Shown here: positions 44,861 to 53,729 of the stretch, piece by piece
Layout: each line of letters begins with the position of its first letter
Numbering within the stretch: position 1 is the stretch's first letter
Source of the DNA: DASCOT01 sp965197275
Lineage (GTDB): Bacteria > Acidobacteriota > UBA890 > WLXD01
DNA length: 64,000 bases
NCBI GenBank assembly: GCA_965197275.1
Contig: CBDAMQ010000024.1
Location: 62,001 to 126,000 of the forward strand
Direction: 5' to 3'
Notes under the pieces: model-generated
What the model was told of the DNA's origin: nothing
Seen by the model: the letters and a program-made list of their open reading frames with translations, nothing else
The model's database searches: none
Position numbers and translations under genes: made by a program

Positions 44861-46974
44861 GGTAGGCTGACACTGGTGCCGAACAGCTGAGCTACCAGTT
44901 TATCTAACGGCTGGGGGCGTCCCAGCAGGTAGCCCTGTACTTCGTCACAGGCGCGTTCGCTGAGGAAGCTGAGCTGCTCGGGAAGCTCCACGCCCTCGGC
45001 GGTTACTTGCATATTCAACCCGGCGCCCATCGAGATGATCGCGGTGACCATGCTCGCGTTCTCGGGGTGAACGGTCAGGTTCTTGACGAAGGAACGGTCG
45101 ATCTTGATTCGATCGATGGGAAACTGCTTCAAGATGCTCAGCGACGAGTAGCCGGTACCGAAGTCGTCGAGTGCGATGCTGACCCCCAGCTCCTTGAGCT
45201 TTCCCACCGCGTCATGGACGTGGAAGGCGTCGCCGATCAGTAGGCTCTCGGTGAGCTCCAGCTCGAGCATCTGCGCCGGAAAGCCGGTGCCGCGTAGTAC
45301 CGATCGAATGCGCGCTACGAGATCACCACGCCGCAGCTGAAGCGCCGAGATGTTGACGGCTACTCTCAACGGTGGAGCCCCGGCGTCGAAAAGCGCCTGC
45401 CAATCGGCGCAGGCCTGCTGCAACACCCAATCACCGATGGCCAAGATCAAGGTGCTGTCCTCGGCGATCGGTAGGAACTCTGCGGGCGAGACTACTCCAT
45501 GGTCCGGGCCGTTCCACCTCAGCAGCGCCTCGACACCGGTAAGGTCACCGTCGCCGGCCGAGAATAGCGGCTGGTAGTGGAGAGCGAACTCGTTGTTGTC
45601 GAGGGCTCGATGCAAAGCCTGCTCGACGGAGAGCCGGCGTTGCGCTTTGTCGTCGATCTCCTGGCTGAAGAAGCTGAAGTCCTTACCACCACGCTCCTTG
45701 GCCTCGTACATCGCTGCGTCGGCGTGCTTGAGCAGGGTCTCGGAATCAGTGCCGTCGCGCGGAGACAGAGATATCCCGACGCTCGGAGTCACCCGGAGAT
45801 CGTCGTAGTCGCCGATGGTGAACGGGAACGCGAACAGCTCCTGGATCCGCCGAGCCACCAGTTCCGCGTCGTCTTCGCTGCGCATTGACTCGAGCAGGAT
45901 GACGAACTCGTCGCCGCCGAAGCGAGCCACTGTCGGCTGGGTCTCTTCGCTGAACCTGGCGACCGTGTCCACGTCGCGCACGCAGCCGATGAGGCGTTTG
46001 GCGGCTTCGGCGAGCAACTCGTCGCCCGCCGAGTGGCCGAGAGTGTCGTTGACCTGCTTGAAACGGTCGAGGTCCAGGAACAGGCAGGCAAGAGGTTCCT
46101 CTTCGCGACGGGCTCGGTAAAGCGCCTGCTGGAAACGGTCGTCGAGCAGCCGTCGATTCGGCAACCCGGTGAGGGCGTCGGAGTTGGCTAGGCGTTCGAT
46201 ACGCTCCTCGCTCTTGCGACGAGCGGTGACGTCCTGACAGGTGGCGATCAGCTTCAGCTTGCGGCTACGGTCGTCCCGGATCATCTCGCCACGCTCGATG
46301 ACGAACGGCGGGTCATCGAAGCGATCGTAGAATCGATACTGGACGTTGTAGGCGCGGCCAAGCTCGCGCGCCTGAGTGCGCGCCGCTATCAGCTCCGCAC
46401 GGTCGCTGGAAAGCACCCGCTTCATGAACTCGTGCTCCGGGCATGTGCCCGGTTTCCAGGGGAGCCTCAGCAGATCTCTGGAACGCCGGGAGAAAACCAT
46501 TCCCGTCTCGGCTCCGGCGGGTGATTCCCAGTACGCCAGGCCGGCGTCCTCGAGCATCCTCTCGTAGAGTTGCATGCGACCGCTGTCATGAGCAGCGCGC
46601 AACATGTACCGGACACGTTCCCCGAGAATCGTCCAGTTCACCGGCTTGGGGCAGAAGTCCGTAGCGCCTGATTCATAGGCGCTCCCGATCGAATCCATAT
46701 CATCCAGTCCGGTCAGCATCATGACTGGAATGCGCGAGTGATTCTTGGACGCCCGCAAGCGGCGGCAGACCTCGAACCCGTCCATGCCGGGCATCATGAC
46801 GTCGAGGAGCACTAGCCACGGGTAATGATCGTCGAGTGCGTCGAGCGTCGTCGGTCCGTCGTCGGCCTCCTCCACTCGCATGCCCAGCTTTTCCAGTATC
46901 GTCCGCGCGGTAACGCGGATCATCGGGTCGTCGTCGGCCACCAGGATGATCGGGGTCGTCTCGTCTTGGCTCAT
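44848..46974 (-). CDS. REC-GGDEF-EAL cyclic-di-GMP signalling protein
   Basis: From ATG 46974 (GGAGG five bases upstream) the protein has 708 residues; an in-frame ATG at 47010 is less likely. A receiver domain covers 1-125 (Asp13-15, phospho-acceptor Asp58 in LLDVMMPG). A PAS-like sensor region follows (about 150-265). The GGDEF diguanylate cyclase domain (about 270-435) has an intact GGDEF in RFGGDEFVILL, and the EAL phosphodiesterase domain (about 445-700) has EALLRW and DDFGTGYSSL. Both catalytic motifs look complete. It is a response regulator that makes and/or breaks c-di-GMP; no partner histidine kinase is adjacent. An AT-rich region lies upstream. Confidence 0.93.
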   Translation of the reverse strand: MSQDETTPIILVADDDPMIRVTARTILEKLGMRVEEADDGPTTLDALDDHYPWLVLLDVMMPGMDGFEVCRRLRASKNHSRIPVMMLTGLDDMDSIGSAYESGATDFCPKPVNWTILGERVRYMLRAAHDSGRMQLYERMLEDAGLAYWESPAGAETGMVFSRRSRDLLRLPWKPGTCPEHEFMKRVLSSDRAELIAARTQARELGRAYNVQYRFYDRFDDPPFVIERGEMIRDDRSRKLKLIATCQDVTARRKSEERIERLANSDALTGLPNRRLLDDRFQQALYRARREEEPLACLFLDLDRFKQVNDTLGHSAGDELLAEAAKRLIGCVRDVDTVARFSEETQPTVARFGGDEFVILLESMRSEDDAELVARRIQELFAFPFTIGDYDDLRVTPSVGISLSPRDGTDSETLLKHADAAMYEAKERGGKDFSFFSQEIDDKAQRRLSVEQALHRALDNNEFALHYQPLFSAGDGDLTGVEALLRWNGPDHGVVSPAEFLPIAEDSTLILAIGDWVLQQACADWQALFDAGAPPLRVAVNISALQLRRGDLVARIRSVLRGTGFPAQMLELELTESLLIGDAFHVHDAVGKLKELGVSIALDDFGTGYSSLSILKQFPIDRIKIDRSFVKNLTVHPENASMVTAIISMGAGLNMQVTAEGVELPEQLSFLSERACDEVQGYLLGRPQPLDKLVAQLFGTSVSLPLAS

Positions 46975-47354
46975 CCGATCCTCCGGGACGAAGACGAAGT
47001 GGACGACCACCGGCTATGAACCTGGGTGGCGCTCGGCTCGGTCATCATGTCGCGGTCCTCGGTGGCTATCTGTCGTGTGCCGGCGTGTGTGCCAGTCGGT
47101 GGAGCAGGCAGCGAGCGATGCGGACACTGCGCTCGCGGTTTAAAGCGCTTCTAGAAGTATTTCTAATTTTTAATAACTTTTAATGCGCTATACAAATAGT
47201 TTTATATGTATATATAACTAACAATGATTAAAAGAGGCCCTTCATGGCAAGCAAATACCGCCAGCCCGCGAGAATTAACACCACGAGAGCGTCACAGATT
47301 TCCTCGGGGCGCCCGCATTTCAGCTTAGCGACGACACCTGCGGACCGAGATTGG
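46975..47354. other. Intergenic region containing a strongly AT-rich island (about 47139-47235)
   Basis: No established gene lies between the GGDEF/EAL start and the Nudix stop. About 97 bases (47139-47235) are only about one-fifth G+C, against about two-thirds in the surroundings. They contain TTCTAGAA, TATATATAA and other stretches that could act as a promoter or UP element on either strand. On the plus strand GAGG precedes an ATG at 47244 by six bases and opens a frame (MASKYRQPARINTT...) that then runs antisense through the Nudix gene. It may be the start of a small or truncated gene, but I cannot support it further. Confidence 0.55.
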
Positions 47355-47753
47355 CTACAGCGCTATGCGACTGTTCTGCAGGAGCGCCACCACCCGTGCG
47401 TTCGGTGGCGGGACCGTGTAGTCGCCCAGCTCCGCCATCGGTACCCACCGCAGCTGACGGTGCACGCGCGGCTCCGGCGTGCCGGTGATTGCCGCCTCGA
47501 AGAATCGCAGCCGGACGCGCTTCTCGGGATAGTCATGGCGCGCCTCCGCGATCTGGTTGCCGACGCGCGACGCTACGCCGAGCTCTTCCTGAAGCTCACG
47601 CAGCAGCGCCATCGCCGGCGTCTCGCCGGCCTCGATCTTGCCGCCGGGGAATTCCCACATCAGCGGCAGGTGATCGCCGTCGTGACGCTGACACAGCAAC
47701 ACGCGATCGCCGCGCCTGACCACCGCCGCGACGACCTCGATCGCGGTGCTCAC
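47355..47753 (-). CDS. Nudix (deoxy)nucleoside triphosphate pyrophosphohydrolase, MutT-like
   Basis: The 132-residue protein has a complete Nudix box at about 38-60 (GKIEAGETPAMALLRELQEE, fitting G-x5-E-x7-R-E-x2-E-E). Such small enzymes sanitise the nucleotide pool, typically hydrolysing 8-oxo-dGTP or 5-methyl-dCTP. Its ATG overlaps the stop of the upstream membrane-protein gene by four bases (ATGA). In many bacteria mutT sits in other contexts, so only the family, not orthology, is claimed. Confidence 0.9.
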   Translation of the reverse strand: MSTAIEVVAAVVRRGDRVLLCQRHDGDHLPLMWEFPGGKIEAGETPAMALLRELQEELGVASRVGNQIAEARHDYPEKRVRLRFFEAAITGTPEPRVHRQLRWVPMAELGDYTVPPPNARVVALLQNSRIAL

Positions 47754-48211
47754 TCGAGGTCGCCGTCCTCGCCCGGAGGTGTTGTCGCGAGCTGCGCACC
47801 GACGGCTCGACAGCGTTTACCGACCTGCGCCAGCTTGGCGGCGTGGGCGCGGGCGCCGTCGAGGTAAATGGCATCCGTTGGACCGGTGCCGGCCTTGACC
47901 TCCTCGAGGTTGTCGGCCAGCAGGAAAGCCGACCGTTCCGCATCCGTGGCGATGTCATCGAGCCGCGCCGTAGCCTGACCGAGCTGGTCGTGTCGCGTCT
48001 GCAGCAGGTCTAGAGTCGCTGCCCAGTGGCTGCGAAAATACAGCGTTGCCGCAGCCCAGAAGATCAGCGCTCCGAGTCCCAGGCGTGCCCAGGGAAGCGG
48101 CAGCAAGCCGGACAGAAAGCCAACTGCCAGTCGATCGATGCCCAGAATCGGCACCACCACGGCCAGAGCAGCCCCCACCAGCAGCCAGCCGTAACCCTGC
48201 AAGTTGCTCAT
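47750..48211 (-). CDS. Membrane protein with coiled-coil tail, unknown function
   Basis: From ATG 48211 the protein has 153 residues. Two membrane helices span about 8-30 and 38-62, followed by a helical soluble tail (about 70-150) with heptad-like spacing (TRHDQLGQATARLDDIATDAERSA). No family is recognised. The longer frame to 48289 overlaps the moaA start and is rejected. It is coupled to the downstream Nudix gene and divergent from moaA, with 76 bp between them. Confidence 0.6.
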   Translation of the reverse strand: MSNLQGYGWLLVGAALAVVVPILGIDRLAVGFLSGLLPLPWARLGLGALIFWAAATLYFRSHWAATLDLLQTRHDQLGQATARLDDIATDAERSAFLLADNLEEVKAGTGPTDAIYLDGARAHAAKLAQVGKRCRAVGAQLATTPPGEDGDLE

Positions 48212-48287
48212 CGTCGGTTTCCCGGGAGCGCGGATGCTACCACGGCGTGATTGACCCGCCGCGCAACACCAGGCTAGCCTGTGCCTC

Positions 48288-49328
48288 ATGCTGGACCCTG
48301 CCCCCGCCGACGCCCCTATTACAGATGGATACGGACGCCCGGCTATTGCCGATAGCTACGGACGCCCGGTCGGTGATCTCCGTCTGTCGGTGACCGACCG
48401 TTGCAACCTGCGGTGCGCCTATTGCATTCCTGAGGAGGCGCCGCAGTTCCAGCCGCGCGACGAGCTGTTGACGTTCGAGGAGATGGAGCGGGTGGTGCGT
48501 CTCTTCTGCCAGCTGGGCGTGGCCAAGGTCCGGCTCACCGGCGGCGAGCCGCTGCTGCGGCGCGACCTGTACCGCCTGGTGGCGACGCTCGACGGACTCG
48601 ATGGGGTGCACGACCTGGCCCTCACGACCAACGGTATCTTCCTGCGTGATCAGCTCGAGGGTTTGATCGCTGCCGGCCTGCAGCGTGTGAACATCAGTCT
48701 CGACACACTCCGTCCGGAGCGTTTCAGGTTGCTAACCCGTCGTACTGGCCTCTCCAAGGTGCTCGACGCCATCGACGTCGCGCGCGAGGCCGACCTGGGG
48801 CCGGTAAAGGTCAACGTGGTTCCGCTGCGTGGCTTCAACGACGACGAGTTCGTCGCCTTCGGGGCCCTGGCGCGCGAGCTCGACGTGATCGTGCGGTTTA
48901 TCGAGTTCATGCCGCTGGAGGCGGGCGACGTGTGGAGCAAGGAAATGATGGTGCCGGGTCGCGAGGTGCACGCGGCGTTCGAGAACGCCTGGGGTGGACT
49001 CGAGCCGGTCGATCCCAACCACCCATCGGAGACCGCCGAGCGCTTCCGCTTCCGTGATGGGGTGGGGGAGATCGGCATCATCTCGCCGGTTACACGGCCC
49101 TTCTGCGGTGCCTGCAACCGCGCTCGCGTAACAGCTGACGGGAAGCTGCGCACCTGCCTGTTCTCGCTTGCCGAGGTCGATCTGAAGCGACCACTGCGCG
49201 CCGGCGCGTCCGACGACCAGATTCTGGAGCTCATCGCCGCTGCCTGGCGCCGCAAGGAAGAGGGGCACCTGATCAACAGCTCCGACTTCGTACGGCCGGC
49301 AAGGACGATGTCGGCGATTGGCGGCTGA
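48288..49328 (+). CDS. moaA: GTP 3',8-cyclase, molybdenum cofactor biosynthesis
   Basis: The 346-residue radical SAM protein has Cys39, Cys43 and Cys46 (CNLRCAYC) to hold the SAM-binding 4Fe-4S cluster. A second C-terminal cluster set lies in FCGACNRARVTADGKLRTC, and the sequence ends in the conserved double glycine (SAIGG). It converts GTP to 3',8-cyclo-7,8-dihydro-GTP, the first step of molybdopterin synthesis. The N-terminus contains a short internal duplication (YGRPAIADSYGRP) ahead of the usual start of the family. It is followed by moaD and moaE; moaC is not in this cluster. Confidence 0.96.
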   Translation: MLDPAPADAPITDGYGRPAIADSYGRPVGDLRLSVTDRCNLRCAYCIPEEAPQFQPRDELLTFEEMERVVRLFCQLGVAKVRLTGGEPLLRRDLYRLVATLDGLDGVHDLALTTNGIFLRDQLEGLIAAGLQRVNISLDTLRPERFRLLTRRTGLSKVLDAIDVAREADLGPVKVNVVPLRGFNDDEFVAFGALARELDVIVRFIEFMPLEAGDVWSKEMMVPGREVHAAFENAWGGLEPVDPNHPSETAERFRFRDGVGEIGIISPVTRPFCGACNRARVTADGKLRTCLFSLAEVDLKRPLRAGASDDQILELIAAAWRRKEEGHLINSSDFVRPARTMSAIGG

Positions 49329-49340
49329 GGCCGCCGCGTC

Positions 49341-49586
49341 GTGCAGATCGAGGTCCTGTTGTTCGCCCGCGCCCGTGAGATCTGCGGCGGCGAGCGGATC
49401 CATCTTCAGCTACTGGCGGGCGCCACCGTCGGCGACTGCTTTGCAGCGCTGGTTGTCGGCGCGCCGGCGCTCGATGGGATGCGCGAACGCCTCCTGGTGG
49501 CGGTCAACGAGTGCTACGCGGCTTGGGATACACGATTGAGCGATGGCGATGTGGTAGCGATGATCCCCCCGGTAAGTGGGGGCTGA
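49341..49586 (+). CDS. moaD: Molybdopterin synthase small (sulfur-carrier) subunit
   Basis: The 81-residue ubiquitin-like protein ends in the required Gly-Gly (PPVSGG), which is thiocarboxylated to donate sulfur to precursor Z. It starts with GTG 49341, 12 bp after the moaA stop codon. It pairs with MoaE encoded next. Confidence 0.93.
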   Translation: MQIEVLLFARAREICGGERIHLQLLAGATVGDCFAALVVGAPALDGMRERLLVAVNECYAAWDTRLSDGDVVAMIPPVSGG

Positions 49587-49594
49587 AGGCCAGC

Positions 49595-50065
49595 GTGGGC
49601 GATCAACGGGAGCCGAGCGACGCCAGAGGCGTGGTGGACATTCGGGTGAGCAGCGAGGCTATCTCTGCTGCGGTTCTGGCCCGCCAGGTGACGTCGCACC
49701 GGGCCGGCGCTGTCGCGACGTTCGAAGGGGTGGTGCGTGCCCATCACCAGGGCAAGGCGGTCAGCTTCCTGGAGTACGAGGCCTACGTCCCGATGACAGA
49801 GGTGGTGCTGCGGGACATTGCTGAGCGCGCGTGCCGGCGCTGGAAGATCGAAGCCGTGGCCGTTCACCATCGGGTCGGACGTCTGGAGATCGGTGAGGTT
49901 TCGGTGGCCATTGCGGTGTCGGCGGCACACCGTGCCGAGGCCTTCGAGGCGTCGCGGTATGTGATCGATACGCTCAAGGAGGAAGCTCCGATCTGGAAGC
50001 GTGAAACGGGTGCCGATGGGGCGTTTTGGGTCGAAGGGCCCGACCTCGTCAGGGCACCCGAGTGA
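49595..50065 (+). CDS. moaE: Molybdopterin synthase catalytic subunit
   Basis: From GTG 49595 (GAAGG five bases upstream) the protein has 156 residues; GTG 49631 or 49634 would give the more usual 143-145. The catalytic lysines lie in VIDTLKEEAPIWKRE, with HRVGRLEIGE upstream and FEGVVRAHHQGK at the start of the fold. It binds the MoaD C-terminus in its active site and inserts two dithiolene sulfurs into cyclic pyranopterin. It follows moaD by 8 bp. Confidence 0.93.
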   Translation: MGDQREPSDARGVVDIRVSSEAISAAVLARQVTSHRAGAVATFEGVVRAHHQGKAVSFLEYEAYVPMTEVVLRDIAERACRRWKIEAVAVHHRVGRLEIGEVSVAIAVSAAHRAEAFEASRYVIDTLKEEAPIWKRETGADGAFWVEGPDLVRAPE

Positions 50066-50101
50066 TCAAGCGCCGCCGCGGCACCGTGCTAAGATTTTGC
50101 G

Positions 50102-50866
50102 ATGTCTGCCGACCACGTTGCCCGTAAAGATCTCAAGCAGCAGGACGAGTTCCAGCGCGGGGCCACCACTGTCGCGTCGTGGCTCATGCAGCGGCGGAAG
50201 AGCATCGGGCTGGTGCTGTTGTTCATCGTTGCCGGGCTGTCGGTGCTGGCTGGCATACGGTCGTATCGCAACCGACAAGAGCAGAACGCCGCCGCAATGC
50301 TCGCCGTAGCTTTGCAGGCGTTCAACGCGCCGCTTACCGGCGCGCCGACGACAGTCCCGGCGAGCGTTCCGCCGACGCCGACGTACGACACCGAAGAGGC
50401 CAAGCTCGAGGCTGCGATCCCGGCGCTGCGCGCCGTAATCGGCACGTACGGAACCTACCCGTCGGGACGCGCCGCATCGTTTTATTTGGGAACCAGCTTG
50501 GCTCGACTGGGACGGCTGGAAGATGCCGAGGCCAGCCTCCGCGCCGGCGCGCAGGCGGCCGCGCCGCTGCCGCGGGCAATGTCGCTTCTTCGGCTCGGCG
50601 AGCTGTTTGCCCAGCAAGAGCGCTATGCGGATGCTATCGGCGTGTTCGATCAAGCGATCAGCGATCCACCGGACGGTTTCCCGGTCGAGGAAGCGCTCAC
50701 CGCGAAAGCGCGCACGCATGAGGCCGCAGGGGACGTACAGGCGGCGATGCTGGCGTATCAGCGGATCGTCGACAATCACGCCAACTCGGTGTACGCGCAG
50801 CTTGCCAAGACGCGAGCCGACGAGCTGGCTGCCGCGCTCGGCCTCGACCCCGACGCCGAGCGCTAG
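50102..50866 (+). CDS. TPR membrane protein of the YfgM/TPR_21 type
   Basis: The 254-residue protein has a short cytoplasmic N-terminus (about 1-32), one membrane helix (about 33-53) and a periplasmic helical region with three or four TPRs. One reads LGRLEDAEASLRAG and the next QERYADAIGVFDQA. The layout matches YfgM-like SecYEG ancillary subunits, but unlike many of those the gene is not next to bamB or der, so this is a family-level call. Confidence 0.7.
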   Translation: MSADHVARKDLKQQDEFQRGATTVASWLMQRRKSIGLVLLFIVAGLSVLAGIRSYRNRQEQNAAAMLAVALQAFNAPLTGAPTTVPASVPPTPTYDTEEAKLEAAIPALRAVIGTYGTYPSGRAASFYLGTSLARLGRLEDAEASLRAGAQAAAPLPRAMSLLRLGELFAQQERYADAIGVFDQAISDPPDGFPVEEALTAKARTHEAAGDVQAAMLAYQRIVDNHANSVYAQLAKTRADELAAALGLDPDAER

Positions 50867-50927
50867 CCGGGTGCCGACCGACGCCGGTATCTGTTGGGCG
50901 CGCGCGCACCGCTAGGCGGACCGTCGA

Positions 50928-52115
50928 TTGGTCCCGGGCCAGCGAGCGTTCGAGCCGCTCGTAATCGTCGTTTGCGATAGCGTCGGCTGTGGGCTGGCGC
51001 CCGATGCCGCCGAGTTCGGCGATCTGGGCGCGAACACGCTTGCCCATGTCATCGAATCAGAATCGCCCGCTCTGCCGCACTTCGCGGCCCTCGGCCTGGA
51101 TCGAATCGCCGGTGTTCCGCCGCTGGGTGGGGCAGGCGTGTCGCCGCAGGCGGCCCACGGACGATTGATCGAACACGGCCCTGGAAAGGACACCATGCTC
51201 GGACACTGGGAGCTCATGGGGGTGGTGGCAGACCGGCCGCCCCCCTTGTACCCGGACGGCTTCCCGCCCGCCGTTGTCGATGCGTTCAGGGCCGCCACAG
51301 GAACCGAGGTTCTTGGCAATTGCAAGGCCTCCGGTACCGCCGTGCTCGACGATTTAGGTGCCGAGCATCTGCGGTCCGGCAACCCGATTCTCTATACCTC
51401 GGGAGACAGTGTCTTCCAGCTGGCGGCGCACGATCAGGTGGTCGCAGTGGAGGACCTCTACGCGCTGTGCGCGCAAGCTCGCCGATTGCTCACCGGCCCA
51501 CACGGCGTTGGCCGGGTGATTGCCCGTCCGTTCACCGGCCCCGGGCCTGGAGCGTTCGTCCGCTTGTCGTCGAAACGTCGGGACTACGCTCTACCGCCGC
51601 CAGCGCGCACGACGCTCGATCACCTTCAGGAGGCCGGCGTCGGTACGCGAGCAATCGGCAAGATCAACGATGTCTTCGGTGGACGTGGCATCAGCGCTTT
51701 CCAGAATGCGGCCGACAACGCGAGTGGGATCGAAGCGATCCGACGCTCCTTGATGGAACCGCGCGAGCCCTTCGTGTTCGCCAACTTGCTCGACTTCGAT
51801 TCCTTGTACGGTCACCGCAACGATGCCACCGGTTACGCGATGGCCCTGCAAGAGCTCGACAATGCCATCCCGAGCTGGCTGGAAGTGCTACCCGCCGAGG
51901 GCATGCTCATGCTCACGGCCGACCACGGCAACGATCCGACCTGGCCCGGCACCGATCACACCCGAGAATGCGTTCCGTTGCTGGCGATCGGTGAGCACGT
52001 GGAGCCTGCCACGCTCGGGTCGCGTGCGTTTGCCGATCTCGGAGCCACGGTGCTGGCCAACTTCCGGGTCGACGTCGAGTGCGGCGGCGAATCGTTCCTT
52101 GACCAGCTGCGGTGA
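50928..52115 (+). CDS. deoB: Phosphopentomutase
   Basis: The 395 residues are the usual length for the alkaline-phosphatase-superfamily phosphopentomutase. The N-terminal metal site CDSVGCGLAPDA and the C-terminal DHGNDPTWPGTDHTRE metal-binding motif are intact, as is the FANLLDFDSLYGHRND region. It interconverts ribose-1-phosphate or deoxyribose-1-phosphate with the 5-phosphates in nucleoside salvage. TTG 50928 appears to be the start. No other deo genes are nearby. Confidence 0.94.
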   Translation: MVPGQRAFEPLVIVVCDSVGCGLAPDAAEFGDLGANTLAHVIESESPALPHFAALGLDRIAGVPPLGGAGVSPQAAHGRLIEHGPGKDTMLGHWELMGVVADRPPPLYPDGFPPAVVDAFRAATGTEVLGNCKASGTAVLDDLGAEHLRSGNPILYTSGDSVFQLAAHDQVVAVEDLYALCAQARRLLTGPHGVGRVIARPFTGPGPGAFVRLSSKRRDYALPPPARTTLDHLQEAGVGTRAIGKINDVFGGRGISAFQNAADNASGIEAIRRSLMEPREPFVFANLLDFDSLYGHRNDATGYAMALQELDNAIPSWLEVLPAEGMLMLTADHGNDPTWPGTDHTRECVPLLAIGEHVEPATLGSRAFADLGATVLANFRVDVECGGESFLDQLR

Positions 52116-52143
52116 TCTGGTCCGGCGATTGTCCAGTGCGGCT

Positions 52144-52287
52144 TTATCCGTTGCGGTCGATACGGTCTTCCACCTTGCCCAGCTGCCGCTGCAGCTCCTT
52201 GGTGCGCTGTGCCAGATACCAGAGGTAGCCGAACGCCACCGCCCAAGCGGCACCGAAGCCGACGAACAAGAACCCCAGCTCACTCAT
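52144..52287 (-). CDS. ccmD: CcmD-like small membrane protein
   Basis: The 47-residue protein starts at ATG 52287 (AGAGGA about eight bases upstream). One membrane helix (about 5-24, ending GYLWYLAQR) is followed by a charged amphipathic tail (KELQRQLGKVEDRID), the typical CcmD shape. In system I cytochrome c maturation CcmD helps release haem-loaded CcmE from the CcmABC complex. It is the last gene of the ccm operon, 40 bp after ccmC. Confidence 0.85.
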   Translation of the reverse strand: MSELGFLFVGFGAAWAVAFGYLWYLAQRTKELQRQLGKVEDRIDRNG

Positions 52288-52327
52288 CGCTATCGTCCTC
52301 TTCTTCCTCCGGGCACCCCGAGGTGTT

Positions 52328-53047
52328 CTAGGCCTCGGAACGGAGAAGCTGTCCCGCTACCTCGACGCGCCTTTCAGCGCGCTCCAGACGCAACCGCAGC
52401 CGCAGCAGCACGGCAAACAGCATCAGGGCCGCAAGCGTGCCCAAGGCCAGAGCCAGGAGCATCGATGGTTCCATTCCACCGCCCACGGAGCCCTGGGTCA
52501 TCACCTTGGGCTCCGGATGAAGGGTGCGCCACCACTGTACCGAGTAATGGATGATCGGCAGGTCGGCGAAACCGATGATCCCGATCACGGCACAGTAGCG
52601 GGCAACTTGCTCGCGTTCGCCGCCGTAGGCACGCAACATGAGGTAGGCGCAAAAGATCAGCCACAACAGCAGCATCGACGTCAGGCGCGCGTCCCAGACC
52701 CAGTAGGTTCCCCATACTTTCTTGGCCCATATGGGACCGGTTACGAGCACCGTGGTGGCGAAAACGGTGCCGACTTCAGCGGCGGCGGCGCCCAGCTCGT
52801 CCCACCGGCTGTCGCGTCGAACCAGGTACAGCACACTGGAGAGAAAGACGAGGCCGTAGGCGACGTACATCGTCATGGCGGCGGGAACGTGCATGTACAG
52901 GATGCGCTGCACGTCGCCCTCGATGCGTTCCGTTGGGGCGTAAAGGAATGCCGCCCAGAGCGCTACGACTGCTGCTGCCAGGCCGATCGGTATCAGGGTG
53001 TTGAGGGAGTCGGCGGTCGAGAGCGTGTCGGCATGTTTCGTAGCCAC
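52328..53047 (-). CDS. ccmC: Haem exporter/haem-handling protein CcmC
   Basis: The 239-residue protein has six membrane helices and the tryptophan-rich WWD loop (WGTYWVWDARLTS near 110-125) that presents haem to CcmE. Haem-ligand His residues are at YMHVPAA (near 52) and in the IIHYSVQWW loop. The GTG start at 53047 is 4 bp after the ccmB stop codon. Together with CcmA, B and D it loads haem onto CcmE. Confidence 0.93.
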   Translation of the reverse strand: MATKHADTLSTADSLNTLIPIGLAAAVVALWAAFLYAPTERIEGDVQRILYMHVPAAMTMYVAYGLVFLSSVLYLVRRDSRWDELGAAAAEVGTVFATTVLVTGPIWAKKVWGTYWVWDARLTSMLLLWLIFCAYLMLRAYGGEREQVARYCAVIGIIGFADLPIIHYSVQWWRTLHPEPKVMTQGSVGGGMEPSMLLALALGTLAALMLFAVLLRLRLRLERAERRVEVAGQLLRSEA

Positions 53048-53051
53048 GTGC

Positions 53052-53729
53052 TCACTCCTCCAGTAGAGCCGGGAAAGTCAGGTATCCAAGAGCCAGAAAC
53101 AGCGCGTCGAAGGCCACCAGCAACCGCAGCCAGTGTAGCTCGTCGGCGAGACCTCGACCGGCCAGGATAGAGCCGGTGGTCTCGACGCAGGCGATCAGCA
53201 GCGGAACTGCGACGGGTACGAGCAACAACGGCAACATCACTTCCCGAGTCCGTGTGCGAACTGACATGGTGGCGAGCGTTGTTCCCAGCGCCACCAACCC
53301 GATCGTTCCGAGTGCGACGACGAGAGCGAGGGCGCCGAGCTGGTCTCCCACGGAGACGTTGAAGAACACCACGAACAGGACGAGGGTGGCGATTTCCGCC
53401 GCCGTGAGCAGCAAGAACAGGGTCACGCACTTGGCGACATAGAGGCTGGTTCGTTCGATCGGGCAGAGCATCAACCCCTCGAGGCTGGCGTCTTCGCGCT
53501 CATCGAGCATCAGACGATTCATCGCCAGGATGGAGCCGAACAGGAAGGCTATCCACAGGATGCCGGCGCCTACGACGCTCAGGTCGCGGGTGCCGGGATC
53601 GAACGCAAAGTTGAACACCAGCAGCACCAGCAACGAGAAAAACACCGTCGAGGTCAGAGCCTCCTTGGTGCGTAGCTCCCCGCGCAGGTCCTTGGCCACG
53701 ATGAGGGCGATCCGCTGCGCGGCGCTCAC
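53052..53729 (-). CDS. ccmB: Haem exporter membrane subunit CcmB
   Basis: The 225-residue protein has six membrane helices and the KDLRGELRTKEALTS N-terminus and ERTSLYVAK loop of the CcmB family. It is the permease partner of the ATPase CcmA. It starts with GTG, which overlaps the ccmA stop as GTGA. Confidence 0.92.
   Translation of the reverse strand: MSAAQRIALIVAKDLRGELRTKEALTSTVFFSLLVLLVFNFAFDPGTRDLSVVGAGILWIAFLFGSILAMNRLMLDEREDASLEGLMLCPIERTSLYVAKCVTLFLLLTAAEIATLVLFVVFFNVSVGDQLGALALVVALGTIGLVALGTTLATMSVRTRTREVMLPLLLVPVAVPLLIACVETTGSILAGRGLADELHWLRLLVAFDALFLALGYLTFPALLEE

Noticed and set aside
47244..47867. Plus-strand frame of 207 codons starting in the AT-rich island
   Set aside because: Most of it is antisense to the Nudix and membrane-protein genes. 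Only the first 35 codons could be independent, which is too little to call a gene.
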